Shown here one piece after another: positions 28,366 through 38,211 of a stretch of DNA of 64,000 nt (position 1 is the first letter of the stretch; each line of letters starts with the position of its first letter). Where the stretch lies: contig NZ_SPPD01000001.1 of the NCBI RefSeq assembly GCF_004570575.1, positions 267,138 to 331,137 of the forward strand, given 5' to 3'. The position numbers and the translations under genes were made by a program. The notes beneath the pieces are model-generated. The model had not been told where the DNA came from, did not search any database, and saw only the letters and a list, made by a program, of their open reading frames with translations. The stretch is from Streptococcus cuniculi. Its GTDB lineage: Bacteria > Bacillota > Bacilli > Lactobacillales > Streptococcaceae.

Positions 28366-28401
28366 AATAAAAAGAAAGGACTGTCTTAGACAGAATACCT
28401 T

Positions 28402-29094
28402 ATGGGAATTATTGAAATGAAGGATGTTTCCAAGAAATATGGAAACGGAACAACCGCCCTTCGAGGCGTGTCTGTAAATGTGGAACCGGGGGAGTTTGCC
28501 TACATCGTAGGGCCTTCTGGGGCAGGGAAATCAACCTTTATCAAGCTCTTGTACCGTGAAGAAAAGTTAGATAAAGGTTCGCTCAAGGTTGGAAAGTTTG
28601 ATCTTGCTAAAATCAAGAAAAAAGATATTCCAATGCTACGTCGCAGTGTCGGAGTTGTCTTCCAAGACTATAAATTGCTTCCGAAAAAGACGGTCTTTGA
28701 AAACATTGCCTATGCCATGGAAGTTATTGGTGAAAAGCCACGTAACATCAAAAAACGGGTCATGGAAGTTTTGGATTTGGTTGGCTTGAAGCACAAGATT
28801 CGCTCTTTTCCAAATGAACTATCAGGTGGTGAGCAACAGCGTATTGCGATTGCCCGTGCTATTGTCAACAACCCCAAAGTCTTGATTGCCGATGAGCCAA
28901 CAGGAAATTTGGATCCTGAAAATTCATGGGACATTATGAATCTTTTGGAGCGGATTAATCTCCAAGGGACCACGATTTTAATGGCGACTCACAACAGCCA
29001 AATCGTAAATACACTTCGCCATCGCGTTATCGCAATCGAAGACGGTCGCGTGGTACGTGATGAAGTAGAAGGAGAATACGGATACGATGATTAG
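28402..29094 (+). CDS. ftsE: Cell division ATP-binding protein FtsE
   Basis: 230 residues. ABC ATPase motifs: GPSGAGKST (Walker A), LSGGEQQR (signature), VLIADEPTGNLD (Walker B) and a final His in LMATHNS. With FtsX it forms a type VII-like complex that relays the division cycle to a peptidoglycan hydrolase (PcsB in streptococci). Its stop overlaps the ftsX start by eight bases. Confidence 0.95.
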   Translation: MGIIEMKDVSKKYGNGTTALRGVSVNVEPGEFAYIVGPSGAGKSTFIKLLYREEKLDKGSLKVGKFDLAKIKKKDIPMLRRSVGVVFQDYKLLPKKTVFENIAYAMEVIGEKPRNIKKRVMEVLDLVGLKHKIRSFPNELSGGEQQRIAIARAIVNNPKVLIADEPTGNLDPENSWDIMNLLERINLQGTTILMATHNSQIVNTLRHRVIAIEDGRVVRDEVEGEYGYDD

Positions 29095-30016
29095 ACGATT
29101 TTTTAGACATTTTATTGAGTCTTTAAAGAGCCTCAAGCGAAATGGCTGGATGACGGTTGCCGCCATCTCATCAGTGACGATTACCTTGACCTTGGTCGGC
29201 ATTTTCGCTTCTGTTATTTTAAATGCGACTAAGCTGACAGCTGATTTGACTGACAATGTTCGCATCAATGTCTACTTGCGTGCAAATTCGACAGACAATG
29301 CTCAGACGATTGTTAACGACCAAGGCCAAACGATTGACAACCCAGATTATCAATCGATTTATAAACAAATTCTTGCCTTGGATAATGTCAAAAGTGTTGA
29401 GTATTCTAGCAAAGAAGAGCAGTTGGAGCATTTGACTGCAACCTTAGGAGAAACCTGGAATCTCTTTAAAGGAGATGCCAACCCTCTTTACGATGCCTAC
29501 ATCATTGAAACAACAGAACCTCAATATGTCAAGTCTGTAGGGGCAGAGATTGCCAAGATTGACGGTGTGACAGAAGTTCGTGACGGTGAAGTAGAAACAG
29601 AGCGTATCTTCAAACTGAATAGCCTCGTGAAAACATGGGGATTTGCAGCAACAGGGCTCTTGCTCTTTACAGCGGTCTTTCTGATTTCCAACACCATTCG
29701 GATTACCATTATCTCGCGTAGCCGTGAAATTCAAATCATGCGATTGGTGGGAGCTAAAAACAGCTACATCCGTGGGCCATTCTTGCTGGAAGGAGCTTGG
29801 GTTGGCTTGCTCGGAGCAGTTGTGCCATCTGCCTTGATTTACTTTGCTTATCAGCTGCTCTATGCCTCTGTTAATGCTTCCTTGGCCTCACAGAATCTCT
29901 CTTTGATTAGTATGAACGTCTTTGTTCCAGCCATGATTGCCAGCCTTTTTGTCGTTGGAATTGTTATCGGTGCCTTGGGATCTGTGATTTCCATGAGACG
30001 CTTCTTGAAGATTTAA
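29087..30016 (+). CDS. ftsX: Cell division membrane protein FtsX
   Basis: 309 residues with four membrane helices: one near residues 25-47, a large extracellular loop (about 50-180) that contacts the hydrolase, then three helices. The loop contains DNVRINVYL and the C-terminal half SREIQIMRLVGAKNSYIRGPF, both usual in FtsX. Translationally coupled to ftsE and ended by a long hairpin. Confidence 0.95.
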   Translation: MIRRFFRHFIESLKSLKRNGWMTVAAISSVTITLTLVGIFASVILNATKLTADLTDNVRINVYLRANSTDNAQTIVNDQGQTIDNPDYQSIYKQILALDNVKSVEYSSKEEQLEHLTATLGETWNLFKGDANPLYDAYIIETTEPQYVKSVGAEIAKIDGVTEVRDGEVETERIFKLNSLVKTWGFAATGLLLFTAVFLISNTIRITIISRSREIQIMRLVGAKNSYIRGPFLLEGAWVGLLGAVVPSALIYFAYQLLYASVNASLASQNLSLISMNVFVPAMIASLFVVGIVIGALGSVISMRRFLKI

Positions 30017-30059
30017 GTAATAAAAAAGAAAGTTGTTCAAACTTTCTTTTTTATTACTT
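30015..30059. terminator. ftsX terminator
   Basis: A 20-bp nearly perfect stem (AAGTAATAAAAAAGAAAGTT and its complement) around GTTC, with T-rich right arm; symmetrical, so it could work in both directions. Confidence 0.85.
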
Positions 30060-30111
30060 GTGCGGATCGTTGTTCGTTTGGCATGTTAGATTGCTGACTG
30101 GTAGGAGCATG

Positions 30112-30217
30112 TATAGTGAATTGAATAAAGGTTAGGACATCGTTGAGTCGCTTTGCTGAACGCCAGTTCTATCTGCAACTCCTTTCCTTGTCCTATTCCT
30201 TTCTCAATCCACTATAG
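30112..30217. mobile_element. RUP-like mini-element (MITE)
   Basis: The 106-bp element begins TATAGTGAATTGAATAAAGG and ends in the near inverse (CCTTTCTCAATCCACTATA), giving imperfect terminal repeats of about 28 bp bounded by TA. Length, TA borders and terminal sequence match the pneumococcal RUP type thought to be moved in trans by an IS630-family transposase. It has no coding capacity and lies between the ftsX and MBL terminal regions. Confidence 0.75.
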
Positions 30218-30255
30218 TATTGATGTCCAACCAGTAACTATTCACCGGACTGTTC

Positions 30256-30891
30256 CTATCTAAAAAATGGATTGAAAACTTTTTCGTGGGAAATGGTGGT
30301 GGAGTGTCCATGTCCGGGATAGACCTGATAGTGACCAGGTAGGGTGAAGAGGTTGTTTTTGATACCTGCTATTAGATCTTCAAAATTGCTGGTTGGAAGG
30401 TCTGTGCGACCGATTGATTCTCTGAAAAGAGCATCACCTGTTATGACAAGTTCTTGCTCTGGAAAGATGAAGGAGACCCCACCGATGGAGTGGCCAGGAG
30501 TTGCGACCACTGAAAAATGAAAGCCTTCGATGTGGTAGTCTGTTTCGTATTGGAAGGTGTTTTCGGCTGGTTGGCAGACGACATTTTCCATATCATCGTG
30601 GCGGTCAAGTCCTGAGAGGTTCATTTCAGGTGTGTAGAGCCAGCTAGCCTCACTTTCAGCCACGTAGACAGGAGGCATGTCAAAATGCTCTCGTACCAAG
30701 TCCAAGCTCATAATATGGTCGTAATGGGTGTGGGTCAAGAGAATAGCAGCTACTGGCTTTCCAATGCTTTCAATCGTCTGTCGAATCGTTGTCCAGTCAC
30801 TGCCAGGATCCACCACGATAAGATGGGAATCATTTTCCAAATAGTAGGTATTTTCATAGGCGACAGGGTTTACGGTTTGATGTAGGTTCAT
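30256..30891 (-). CDS. MBL-fold hydrolase (glyoxalase II-like)
   Basis: 211 residues. Metal-binding HTHYDHI (His-x-His-x-Asp-His), a further His in TPGHSIGG, an Asp in VITGDALF and His in YPGHGHST complete the two-metal set. This small form is common in Firmicutes and resembles hydroxyacylglutathione hydrolases; the natural thiol ester is not known. AAAGGAG precedes the ATG. Confidence 0.87.
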   Translation of the reverse strand: MNLHQTVNPVAYENTYYLENDSHLIVVDPGSDWTTIRQTIESIGKPVAAILLTHTHYDHIMSLDLVREHFDMPPVYVAESEASWLYTPEMNLSGLDRHDDMENVVCQPAENTFQYETDYHIEGFHFSVVATPGHSIGGVSFIFPEQELVITGDALFRESIGRTDLPTSNFEDLIAGIKNNLFTLPGHYQVYPGHGHSTTISHEKVFNPFFR

Positions 30892-31003
30892 TTTATTCTC
30901 CTTTGGACAGTCTTTCTACTCTAGTCTAGCAAAAAATGAGGCGCTTGTCTCTTTTGAAAATTGCAAGGACTGGTGGAAAGGTTAGAGCTTTTGATGGAAA
31001 ATA

Positions 31004-31012
31004 TGATATAAT
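31004..31012 (+). promoter_or_regulatory. Near-leaderless promoter of the DinG-type gene
   Basis: TGATATAAT extended -10; nine bases to ATG 31022, so the predicted leader is about three bases and no ribosome-binding site is present. Confidence 0.6.
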
Positions 31013-31021
31013 TTTACTGTT

Positions 31022-33484
31022 ATGACAGAGAGAAAACAAGCAAATCGGTATGCGGTTGTAGACCTAGAAGCAACGAACAGCAGTAGTGATGCCAAAATTA
31101 TCCAGATTGGAATTGTGATTGTGGAGGCAGGGCAGTTTGTCGAAACCTACGCAACAGATATCAATCCTTACGAGAAATTGGACTATCATATCCGCGAATT
31201 GACCGGCATTACCGACCAGCAATTGGCAGTAGCCCCTGATTTTGGTCAGGTGGCAAAAGAAATTTATGACTTATTAGAGGGGACCATTTTTGTAGCCCAC
31301 AATGTGTCTTTTGATGCCAATTTATTGGCAGAAGCGCTCTTTTTTGAAGGCTATGATTTACACACACCGCGAGTTGATACGGTCGAATTGGCACAGCTAT
31401 TTTTCCCGACCTTGGACAAATATAGTCTGAGCAATCTTGCAAAGGAGTTGGACCTTGAGTTGGAGCAGGCCCATACGGCTATCGCAGATGCGACGGCTAC
31501 GGCCCACCTGTTGTTGAAAATCCAAGAGAAAATTCAGCAATTGCCCAAGCAGACTGTAGAACATATCCTTGACTTTGCGGATCATCTGCTCTACGAATCT
31601 CGCTTGGTCATTGATGAGCTATACCCTACTTTGTCAGATTATTTGCCCGAACATCTGGTATTAGTAGGTGGTCTTTGTTTGAAGAAACCAGCTGTGCTAC
31701 AAGCACCTTATCGTCTATCAAAAGATTTTGCGACCAATCTCACTCTTTTAGGGCTGGATGAGCGACCGCAACAGCTGGCCTTTGCCCAAATCATGGAAAA
31801 ACGCCTGCAAGACGAGAATGCTCGTGTGCATTTCATTCAGGCGCAGGCAGGAATCGGCAAGACCTATGGCTACTTGCTTCCGGCCTTAGCCTATAGTGAC
31901 CAGCCTATTCTTGCGGTCGTTCCGACCAAGGTCTTGCAGCAGCAGATTATGGAAAATGAAGGGAAAAGGCTGTCAGAGGTCTTTCATACGGGCCTAGCTA
32001 GCATCAAGTCCCCTCGCCATTATCTCAAGCTGGATACCTTTTGGCAGACCTTGGAGCGGCAGGATGAGAATCGGCTTTTAAATCGTTACAAAATGCACCT
32101 CTTGGTCTGGCTTTGTGAGACGGAGACAGGAGACTTGGATGAGCTTAAGCAACAGCGCTATCAAGCTTATTTCGATGAGCTACAGCATGACGGCAACTGG
32201 AATGAGCAATCCTTGTTTGGAGAGTGGGATTTTTGGTATAGGGTGCAAGAGGCTGCTCGCTCAAGTCATGTCACTTTGACCAACCATGCTTACTTTTTGG
32301 AGCATGTATCAGATACTCCTTGGATGCAGGAGCGGCTCTTGATGATCGATGAAGCGCAAAAATTGGTCCTCGCAGCAGAAGAATATGCCAGCCAGGAATT
32401 GTCGATTTCAGACTGTGAAGCCCTGCTCCAGAGCAAGTTGGACAGAACTAGTCAGCTTCTTGAAAAACGCTTATTAGAAGCCTGTTCTTTTGAGTTACGT
32501 CATCTTTTAGAACAGTTCCGAGCGACTGGCAAGCGAGAATTAACAGCAGAAGACCTAGAAGCTCTCAGACAAAATTTGGAAGAGCTGGGCGACAGTGATT
32601 TTCAAGATTGGTTATGGTTGCTAGGACAGAAGCGGGAGTTTTGGCTGGAAGAGCGCAGGGGAGATGAGAAGCGCTTGAGCTTCCTAAGAGCCAGTCAGGA
32701 AGATGTACTTGATGTGGCTAATCTGTTGCCAAATAGTAAAATATGCTGTATCAGTGCCACTCTTGAGATTAGTAAAAAGGTGAATGTGGCTGATTTACTG
32801 GGGTTTAAAGAGATGACCTTTGATAGACTTTCCAGTCAGCAGGTAGAGAATCAATTGATTGTGTATCCTCGAACATTACCTGATTTGGTCGCCTTAAACA
32901 AGGAAGAACATGCGGCATTCATAGCTCAGCAGATTCAGGACTTGTTAGTGCTCGGTAGACCGATATTAGTTTTACTGACCTCGATTAACCTGCTCTTGGA
33001 ATTGTCGAAAATCTTGGAAGAGGCTGAGGTTCCTCATCTGGCTCAGCATCGCCATGGTCTTGAGATGCCACTGAAACGCCGATTTGATAAAGGTGAAGTG
33101 TCTGTTTTGTTAGGGACAGGGGCTTTCTGGGAGGGGGTAGACTTTGCCAGTCAACCGCAAATGATTCAGCTGATTCCCCGTCTACCGTTTGAAAATCCTC
33201 AAGATCGTTTTGTCCGCAAGGTGAATCGACATCTGAAAGTAGAGCAGAAAAATCCCTTTTATGACTATCATCTGCCGATGATGATGTTGAAGTTGAAGCA
33301 AGCTATTGGACGAAGTAATCGCTTAGCACATCAGCAATCCTGTGTGGTTCTCTTGGACAATCGTTTGATTGATAAGCAGTATGGTCAGCAGATTAAGACA
33401 TTCCTCAAGACAGAATACCAGTTAGAAAGCCTTGAGCCAGAACGTCTAGTAGAGCGAATGGAGCAATTTTTAGAAGAAAGGTAA
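31022..33484 (+). CDS. dinG: Bifunctional DnaQ-family exonuclease / DinG-type helicase
   Basis: 820 residues. Residues about 8-170 are a DEDDh exonuclease: VVDLEAT (first acidic pair), FVAHNVSFDANLL and HTAIADATAT. From about 250 on is an XPD/DinG-like superfamily 2 helicase with QAGIGKTYG (Walker A), MIDEAQKL (DEAH variant), and AIGRSNR at the C-terminus. No Cys cluster for an iron-sulfur site is evident, as in other Firmicutes DinG. The fusion is the standard form in Gram-positive bacteria; likely role is repair or removal of DNA/RNA structures. Confidence 0.9.
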   Translation: MTERKQANRYAVVDLEATNSSSDAKIIQIGIVIVEAGQFVETYATDINPYEKLDYHIRELTGITDQQLAVAPDFGQVAKEIYDLLEGTIFVAHNVSFDANLLAEALFFEGYDLHTPRVDTVELAQLFFPTLDKYSLSNLAKELDLELEQAHTAIADATATAHLLLKIQEKIQQLPKQTVEHILDFADHLLYESRLVIDELYPTLSDYLPEHLVLVGGLCLKKPAVLQAPYRLSKDFATNLTLLGLDERPQQLAFAQIMEKRLQDENARVHFIQAQAGIGKTYGYLLPALAYSDQPILAVVPTKVLQQQIMENEGKRLSEVFHTGLASIKSPRHYLKLDTFWQTLERQDENRLLNRYKMHLLVWLCETETGDLDELKQQRYQAYFDELQHDGNWNEQSLFGEWDFWYRVQEAARSSHVTLTNHAYFLEHVSDTPWMQERLLMIDEAQKLVLAAEEYASQELSISDCEALLQSKLDRTSQLLEKRLLEACSFELRHLLEQFRATGKRELTAEDLEALRQNLEELGDSDFQDWLWLLGQKREFWLEERRGDEKRLSFLRASQEDVLDVANLLPNSKICCISATLEISKKVNVADLLGFKEMTFDRLSSQQVENQLIVYPRTLPDLVALNKEEHAAFIAQQIQDLLVLGRPILVLLTSINLLLELSKILEEAEVPHLAQHRHGLEMPLKRRFDKGEVSVLLGTGAFWEGVDFASQPQMIQLIPRLPFENPQDRFVRKVNRHLKVEQKNPFYDYHLPMMMLKLKQAIGRSNRLAHQQSCVVLLDNRLIDKQYGQQIKTFLKTEYQLESLEPERLVERMEQFLEER

Positions 33485-33514
33485 GAAGGCTGGGGAAATC
33501 CCTAGCTTTCTTAC
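33481..33514 (+). terminator. Hairpin at the end of dinG
   Basis: GTAAGAA-x-GCT-x-GGG pairs with CCC-x-AGC-x-TTCTTAC around AAAT; it includes the stop codon. Little T-tract follows. Confidence 0.55.
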
Positions 33515-33622
33515 ATTGCTCAGTTTTGGGGTAGATTTTCCTCCATTTACACTTTCCTTCCGATTCTTGTCAGAATCTCCTTGCTTACATAGTAGAATTG
33601 GTGGTTAAAATGAAGGAAGTAT

Positions 33623-33631
33623 GCTATACTT
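33623..33631 (+). promoter_or_regulatory. Extended -10 promoter of proBAC
   Basis: TGCTATACT lies 33 bases before proB. No T-box or other long leader fits in the space. Confidence 0.55.
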
Positions 33632-33663
33632 TTCCTTATCTAGTTAGGAAATGAGAAGCAGGT

Positions 33664-34740
33664 ATGAAGGATAAGTTAATCGTATTTAAGGTGGGGACTA
33701 GCTCGCTCACGCAGGAAAATGGTCGTTTGGATCGCATCAAGATTGCCCGTATTACCAATCAATTGGCCCAGCTACACCAGCAGGGCTACCAGTTGGTTTT
33801 AGTGACGTCAGGTTCGATTGCGGCTGGTTTTCGCCGTTTGGGGTTTGATAAGCGGCCGACCAAGATTGCTGAAAAGCAGGCTAGTGCTGCGGTGGGGCAG
33901 GGACTCTTGATTGAGGAGTACACCCAAAATCTCATGAAAGACGGGATTGTATCGGCTCAGGTTCTGTTAACTCAGGATGATTTTGCGGATGCGCGGCGCT
34001 ATCAGAATGCTTCCCAAGCCTTGCAGGTCTTGTTGCATCAAAATGCCATTCCCATCATCAATGAAAATGATACGATTGCCATTGAGGAAATCAAGGTAGG
34101 AGACAATGATACCTTGTCTGCCCAAGTTGCATCGCTTCTAAAAGCAGATTTGCTGGTGTTGTTGACAGATGTGGACGGTCTTTATACAGCCAATCCCAAT
34201 ACAGACCCTAAAGCCCAACATCTGGAAGAGATTGCAGAGATTAGTGACGAATTATTTGCCATAGCAGCTGGAGCAGGGTCTTCCAATGGAACAGGCGGTA
34301 TGACGACAAAATTACAGGCAGCGCAGATTGCCACCAAATCAGGCGTACCAGTCTTTATCTGTTCATCTAAAGAAGACACGGCCATCTTACAAGCAGTCAC
34401 TCAACGTAACAAAGGAACTCTCTTCCTTGCAGATAGACAGGCCATGAACCAGCGCAAGCAATGGCTGGCCTTCTATGCACGGACGGAAGCCTCTGTTGAG
34501 ATTGATAGAGGAGCAGCAGAAGCCATGCTGAACAAGGGGCGTAGCCTACTGGTTGCGGGTATCAAAGCAACTGAAGGGAATTTCCAGTCGGGTGATATTG
34601 TATCTGTCTACAGTCAAGAGACGCACCGCATGATTGGAAAAGGTCGGGTCAAGCTCTCCTCAGAAGAATTGAAGCAGAAACTCTCCACTGAAAAAGCAGA
34701 GGGTATCTTTATTCACCGCAATGACTGGGTCAGCCTATAG
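33664..34740 (+). CDS. proB: Glutamate 5-kinase
   Basis: 358 residues. Amino-acid kinase domain (about 1-255) starting [12 protein letters not shown], with SGSIAAG and INENDTIA, followed by a PUA domain (about 270-358). It phosphorylates glutamate as the first, usually proline-inhibited, step of proline synthesis. First gene of proB-proA-proC; 18 bases separate it from proA. Confidence 0.95.
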   Translation: MKDKLIVFKVGTSSLTQENGRLDRIKIARITNQLAQLHQQGYQLVLVTSGSIAAGFRRLGFDKRPTKIAEKQASAAVGQGLLIEEYTQNLMKDGIVSAQVLLTQDDFADARRYQNASQALQVLLHQNAIPIINENDTIAIEEIKVGDNDTLSAQVASLLKADLLVLLTDVDGLYTANPNTDPKAQHLEEIAEISDELFAIAAGAGSSNGTGGMTTKLQAAQIATKSGVPVFICSSKEDTAILQAVTQRNKGTLFLADRQAMNQRKQWLAFYARTEASVEIDRGAAEAMLNKGRSLLVAGIKATEGNFQSGDIVSVYSQETHRMIGKGRVKLSSEELKQKLSTEKAEGIFIHRNDWVSL

Positions 34741-34758
34741 AAAGGACGGATAGATGTT

Positions 34759-35997
34759 ATGAGTACAACACAAGCCTTATTAGATAGTCTTTTAGCGTAT
34801 AAGTCGGCTATTAACTTGGCAAGTACAGAGCAAAAAAATGCGGCACTTGTGGCGATGGCAGACCAGCTTGAAGCAGATTGTGAGCAGATTTTACAAGCAA
34901 ATAGTCGGGATATGGAGCAGGCTCAAGGCGCTATCGCTCCAGTTATGCAGGACAGACTGTTTTTAACAGTAGAGCGGGTCAAAGCTATGGCAGACGGGAT
35001 TCGGGCCTTGATTGCTCTTCCAGACCCGGTCGGTCTAGTTTTTGATGACTATCAGGCGGAAAACGGTCTTCGGATTCAGAAAACATCCATTCCCTTTGGT
35101 ATCATTGGAATGATTTATGAAAGTCGTCCTAATGCGACTTCTGATGCTGCGGCGCTTGCCATCAAGAGTGGAAATGCGGTTATTTTGCGTGGCGGAAAAG
35201 AAGCCTTTCATTCTAGCAAAGCCATTGTTACCTCCTTGAAGGCAGGTTTGGTCAAAGCAGGTATTGCGCCAGAAGTGATTGAATTAGTGCAGGACACCAG
35301 CCGAGCTTCAGCTCAGGAACTGATGACGGCAAAAGGAAAGATTGATTTGCTGGTGCCACGGGGTGGTGCAGGTTTGATTCAAGCGGTAGTTGAGCAAGCA
35401 ACGGTGCCTGTCATTGAAACAGGAACGGGGATTTGCCATATCTATGTGGATCAAGCTGCGGATTTGGAAAAGGCACTTGCGATTGTTATCAATGCCAAAA
35501 CCAGTCGCCCATCTGTGTGCAATTCCGCAGAAGTGCTCCTCGTTCATCAGGACATAGCAGCTCAATTCTTGCCCCTGATCGAAGAGAAGCTCGCGGGGCA
35601 AGTCGAATTGCGAGCAGATGAAAAAGCCCTTACTTATTTGAAGCAGGCGCAACCAGCAGGGCCAGACGATTTTGACACGGAATTTTTAGACTATATCCTA
35701 GCGGTGAAAGTGGTGGAGCATGTTGCAGAAGCAGCAGCGCATATTGCGGCGCATTCAACAGGTCATAGCGAAGCCATCGTGACAGAAAGTGCGGATACGG
35801 CAGCCTATTTCACCCAAATGGTTGACTCAGCAGCTATCTATGTCAATGCTTCAACCCGTTTTACAGACGGGGGTGAATTTGGTCTAGGTTGCGAACTGGG
35901 GATTTCTACTCAGAAAATGCATGCACGTGGTCCAATGGGCTTGCGTGAGATGACCACCTACAAGTATATTGTTACAGGTACGGGGCAGGTACGTTAG
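34759..35997 (+). CDS. proA: Glutamate-5-semialdehyde dehydrogenase
   Basis: 412 residues. Aldehyde-dehydrogenase-type fold; landmarks are [28 protein letters not shown], and the catalytic Cys in RPSVCNSAE. It reduces glutamyl phosphate with NADPH to the semialdehyde, the second step of proline synthesis. It lies 12 bases before proC. Confidence 0.95.
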   Translation: MSTTQALLDSLLAYKSAINLASTEQKNAALVAMADQLEADCEQILQANSRDMEQAQGAIAPVMQDRLFLTVERVKAMADGIRALIALPDPVGLVFDDYQAENGLRIQKTSIPFGIIGMIYESRPNATSDAAALAIKSGNAVILRGGKEAFHSSKAIVTSLKAGLVKAGIAPEVIELVQDTSRASAQELMTAKGKIDLLVPRGGAGLIQAVVEQATVPVIETGTGICHIYVDQAADLEKALAIVINAKTSRPSVCNSAEVLLVHQDIAAQFLPLIEEKLAGQVELRADEKALTYLKQAQPAGPDDFDTEFLDYILAVKVVEHVAEAAAHIAAHSTGHSEAIVTESADTAAYFTQMVDSAAIYVNASTRFTDGGEFGLGCELGISTQKMHARGPMGLREMTTYKYIVTGTGQVR

Positions 35998-36009
35998 AAA
36001 GGAGGGCTT

Positions 36010-36792
36010 ATGAAAGTTGGATTTATCGGTCTCGGCAATATGGGGTCGTCGATTGCTCTTGCAGTTGCCAAGGTAGCAGGAGTAGAAGTGCTCCTTAGTC
36101 ATCACCATCAGGATCGCGCCGCAGCTGTACAGGAACAAACAGGCGGGCGTATCCTCTCAAACAGTGACATCGTTCAAGAAGCAGATGTCATCTTTTTAGG
36201 GGTCAAACCGCATCTCCTTGCTCCTCTTTTAGAAAGTCTGGGAGGAGTGGCACTGCAACGCTCTTCTACTGTTTGGATTTCCATGGCGGCTGGTATCAGC
36301 CTAGAGCAGCTGACTCAATATTTGCCAGCTAGCCAAGTTGTTCGAATCATGCCCAATACTCCTGTTTCGATTGGTCAAGGAATGACAACCTATGCTCTGA
36401 CCAATCCTGAATTGACGGATGTGACCGAGCAACTCCTATCCCAATCAGGACAGGTCAAACGAGTAGATGAAAAGCAGATGGACGCTGCAACAGCTCTTGC
36501 AGGATGTGGGCCAGCCTTTGTCTATCAATGGATTGAAGCCATGATGGATGCAGGAGTCGCGCATGGCTTGAGTGCTGATGATGCTAAGGAACTCGCTGCC
36601 CAAACTCTTCTCGGTTCAGCCCAGATGATCTTAGAAAGCAGCAAACACCCCGCCCAGTTGAGACAGGAAGTCACCTCACCAGGAGGATCCACCATTGCAG
36701 GAGTTGTCAAACTCGAAAAAGAGGGCTTTCGCTATGCCATTATGGCAGCCATAAAAGCAGCCATTAAACGGACTAGACAATTAGGGAAATAA
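36010..36792 (+). CDS. proC: Pyrroline-5-carboxylate reductase
   Basis: 260 residues. Rossmann start KVGFIGLGNMGSSI, then RIMPNTPVSIGQGM, ALAGCGPAFVYQWIEAM and the C-terminal TSPGGSTIAGVVKLE that closes the active site. It reduces P5C to proline. Last gene of the complete proBAC operon; AAAGGAGG precedes it. Confidence 0.95.
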   Translation: MKVGFIGLGNMGSSIALAVAKVAGVEVLLSHHHQDRAAAVQEQTGGRILSNSDIVQEADVIFLGVKPHLLAPLLESLGGVALQRSSTVWISMAAGISLEQLTQYLPASQVVRIMPNTPVSIGQGMTTYALTNPELTDVTEQLLSQSGQVKRVDEKQMDAATALAGCGPAFVYQWIEAMMDAGVAHGLSADDAKELAAQTLLGSAQMILESSKHPAQLRQEVTSPGGSTIAGVVKLEKEGFRYAIMAAIKAAIKRTRQLGK

Positions 36793-36903
36793 AAGAAATG
36801 AAAAGGGATATCGTTTATAAAAGATTTTTACTAATTAGTTAAAAAGATTTAAATATATGGATGCTGAATCGATTCCCTATCAAGTAGATAGTAAAATATA
36901 GTG

Positions 36904-36945
36904 GTATAACCTGACCTCTAAATGCTTATAGAAGTTAGGTTATAC
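36904..36945. repeat. Inverted repeat downstream of proC
   Basis: GTATAACCTGAC and GTTAGGTTATAC are 12-bp arms with one mismatch and an 18-base loop. It may be a mini-element end pair or a weak terminator. Confidence 0.5.
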
Positions 36946-37010
36946 TCATTTAGTTTATCTTTTATTACTTCGGGGACTGAGGAAACTTCGTTTCCTTATT
37001 TCCAACTTCC

Positions 37011-37029
37011 AATAATCCACTGGATTATT
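37011..37029. repeat. TAATCCA palindrome, copy B
   Basis: AATAATCCACTGGATTATT is a perfect palindrome apart from its central base and is shared with copies at 20.0, 37.5 and 51.1 kb. Confidence 0.65.
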
Positions 37030-37144
37030 GGAACTCGCTTTGCCGTACTCTAGTACAGCCTGCAGCTCGTTGCCTAGTACTAAAAGTAAACTAAACAACT
37101 GTATTTTTGTTTTTCAGATGGTAGGTAGCAGTATTAGGAAGCTA

Positions 37145-37174
37145 GAGGCTGGGCAAAATGTCCAGCCTCTTTTG
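37145..37174. terminator. GC-rich hairpin in the repeat region
   Basis: GAGGCTGG-x and CCAGCCTC pair around a short loop and are followed by TTTT; similar in form to the hairpin at 2321. Confidence 0.65.
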
Positions 37175-37531
37175 GCAAATGTATACTCTTTAAAAATTAA
37201 AAGGATACTTTGTCAACTCGCCTTGGTGAGTGAAAATCTCCAGTGGAGGTTTTCAGCCTGTTCCCTTAAAACCGAAAGGAACAGTTGAGGAAAGTTAAAA
37301 CGTTTCTTATTTCCAACTTGAAATAGTTATCAACTATTTCAACTACCTTCGCCTTCAAGGGGGCTAGCTTTGCTAGCACTATTTCCCACCTCAAAAGGTA
37401 TACTACACCTTTTGAGCTACTCTACTTTTGATTTTTATTGAGGTGAAATAAAAACAAATTCAGTGGTTGATTGACAGGATGTCCGCTGTATAAGCTCCAA
37501 AGATGATCTAATCAACTGTGCGGGGTGGGAC

Positions 37532-37585
37532 TAAAATAATCCAGTGGATTATTTTAGCCCGAGCCCAGAAATACGAAAGCGAGGA
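37532..37585 (+). repeat. Intergenic repeat, full copy
   Basis: TAAAATAATCCA-G-TGGATTATTTTA (25-bp palindrome) followed by GCCCGAGCCCAGAAATACGA and AAGCGAGGA. The same two-module unit occurs in reverse orientation, twice in tandem, at 51.05-51.15 kb. Confidence 0.7.
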
Positions 37586-37766
37586 CTAAAAAATCGATTT
37601 CTTCGAAACCACGACTGCGTTCTACTCCCTACTCAGAAATGTTGAGATGTTGGGGTCAAAATGTAAGTATGGAACTACCGTCCACGTCACCTAAGAAAAG
37701 TAGCATAAAGAGAACTTTTTCTTCAATCTGAAACAGCCTAGTAGATTGTTTTTGGAAAAGCAAGAC

Positions 37767-37793
37767 AATAGGCTGGGCAATGCCCAGCCTATT
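37767..37793. terminator. Bidirectional terminator before the TetR stop
   Basis: AATAGGCTGGGC and GCCCAGCCTATT pair around AAT. Confidence 0.75.
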
Positions 37794-37800
37794 TAGCTTA

Positions 37801-38211
37801 TCATTGATTCAATTGATTGGTCTTATCCTTAATCCACTGGCTAATATTGGAGAAGGTCTTGGTGTCTTCGACCTTATCTTTTTGCTGCTGGATAAAGTCT
37901 GAAAAACTCTGCTGAATCCCGTCTTCGTGGACCTTCTTTTGCAATTGATGCCACTTGTCCATGAGATTCTGAGAAGTTCTGGCATAAGCCAATTCTAAAA
38001 TTTCTTCTTTTGATTTATAATTGCGGTAAAAGGCATTGCGAGAAACACCTGCTTTTTTGACCAATTCTGAAATCGAGATTTGTCGCATGTCCTTTTTTTC
38101 CAACAAAAAAAGCAGAGCCGTTTCAATGGATTCACGGGTTAGTTGATTGCTTTCTTTATTGGATTGGGCTAAATTTCTTAAGGATTTAGGGGAAATTGTC
38201 CGTTTTTTCAT
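37801..38211 (-). CDS. TetR/AcrR-family transcriptional regulator
   Basis: 136 residues. A helix-turn-helix near residues 35-70 reads MRQISISELVKKAGVSRNAF and YRNYKSKEEIL, the TetR DNA-binding form; the C-terminal ligand domain is short. The start at 38211 has GAGGAG nine bases upstream; an ATG at 38235 with AGGAG four bases before it is an alternative. Target and ligand unknown; no obvious regulated neighbour, although DegV lies divergently upstream. Confidence 0.78.
   Translation of the reverse strand: MKKRTISPKSLRNLAQSNKESNQLTRESIETALLFLLEKKDMRQISISELVKKAGVSRNAFYRNYKSKEEILELAYARTSQNLMDKWHQLQKKVHEDGIQQSFSDFIQQQKDKVEDTKTFSNISQWIKDKTNQLNQ

Larger units (their letters stand above)
36793..37800. 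other. 1 kb gene-free, repeat-rich region
   Basis: No gene with family-like features is seen. The stretch holds an inverted repeat (36904), two copies of the TAATCCA-TGGATTA palindrome (37011, 37532), two GC-rich hairpins (37145, 37767), and two AT/GC-mixed segments (about 37030-37090 and 37330-37440) with the TTTGCCGTACTCTAGTACAG and CTACTTTTGATTTTTATTGA style of short streptococcal intergenic repeats. It looks like a landing site of several nested mini-elements between proC and a convergent TetR gene. Confidence 0.55.

Noticed and set aside
33600..33663. T-box or other riboswitch before proB
   Set aside because: Only about 25-30 bases lie between predicted transcript start and ATG.
37028..37288. 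86-residue frame in the gene-free region after proC
   Set aside because: It crosses a palindrome and a terminator hairpin and has no ribosome-binding site.
36793..37800. CRISPR array in the repeat-rich region
   Set aside because: Repeats are few, palindromic, unequal in spacing, and no cas genes are near.
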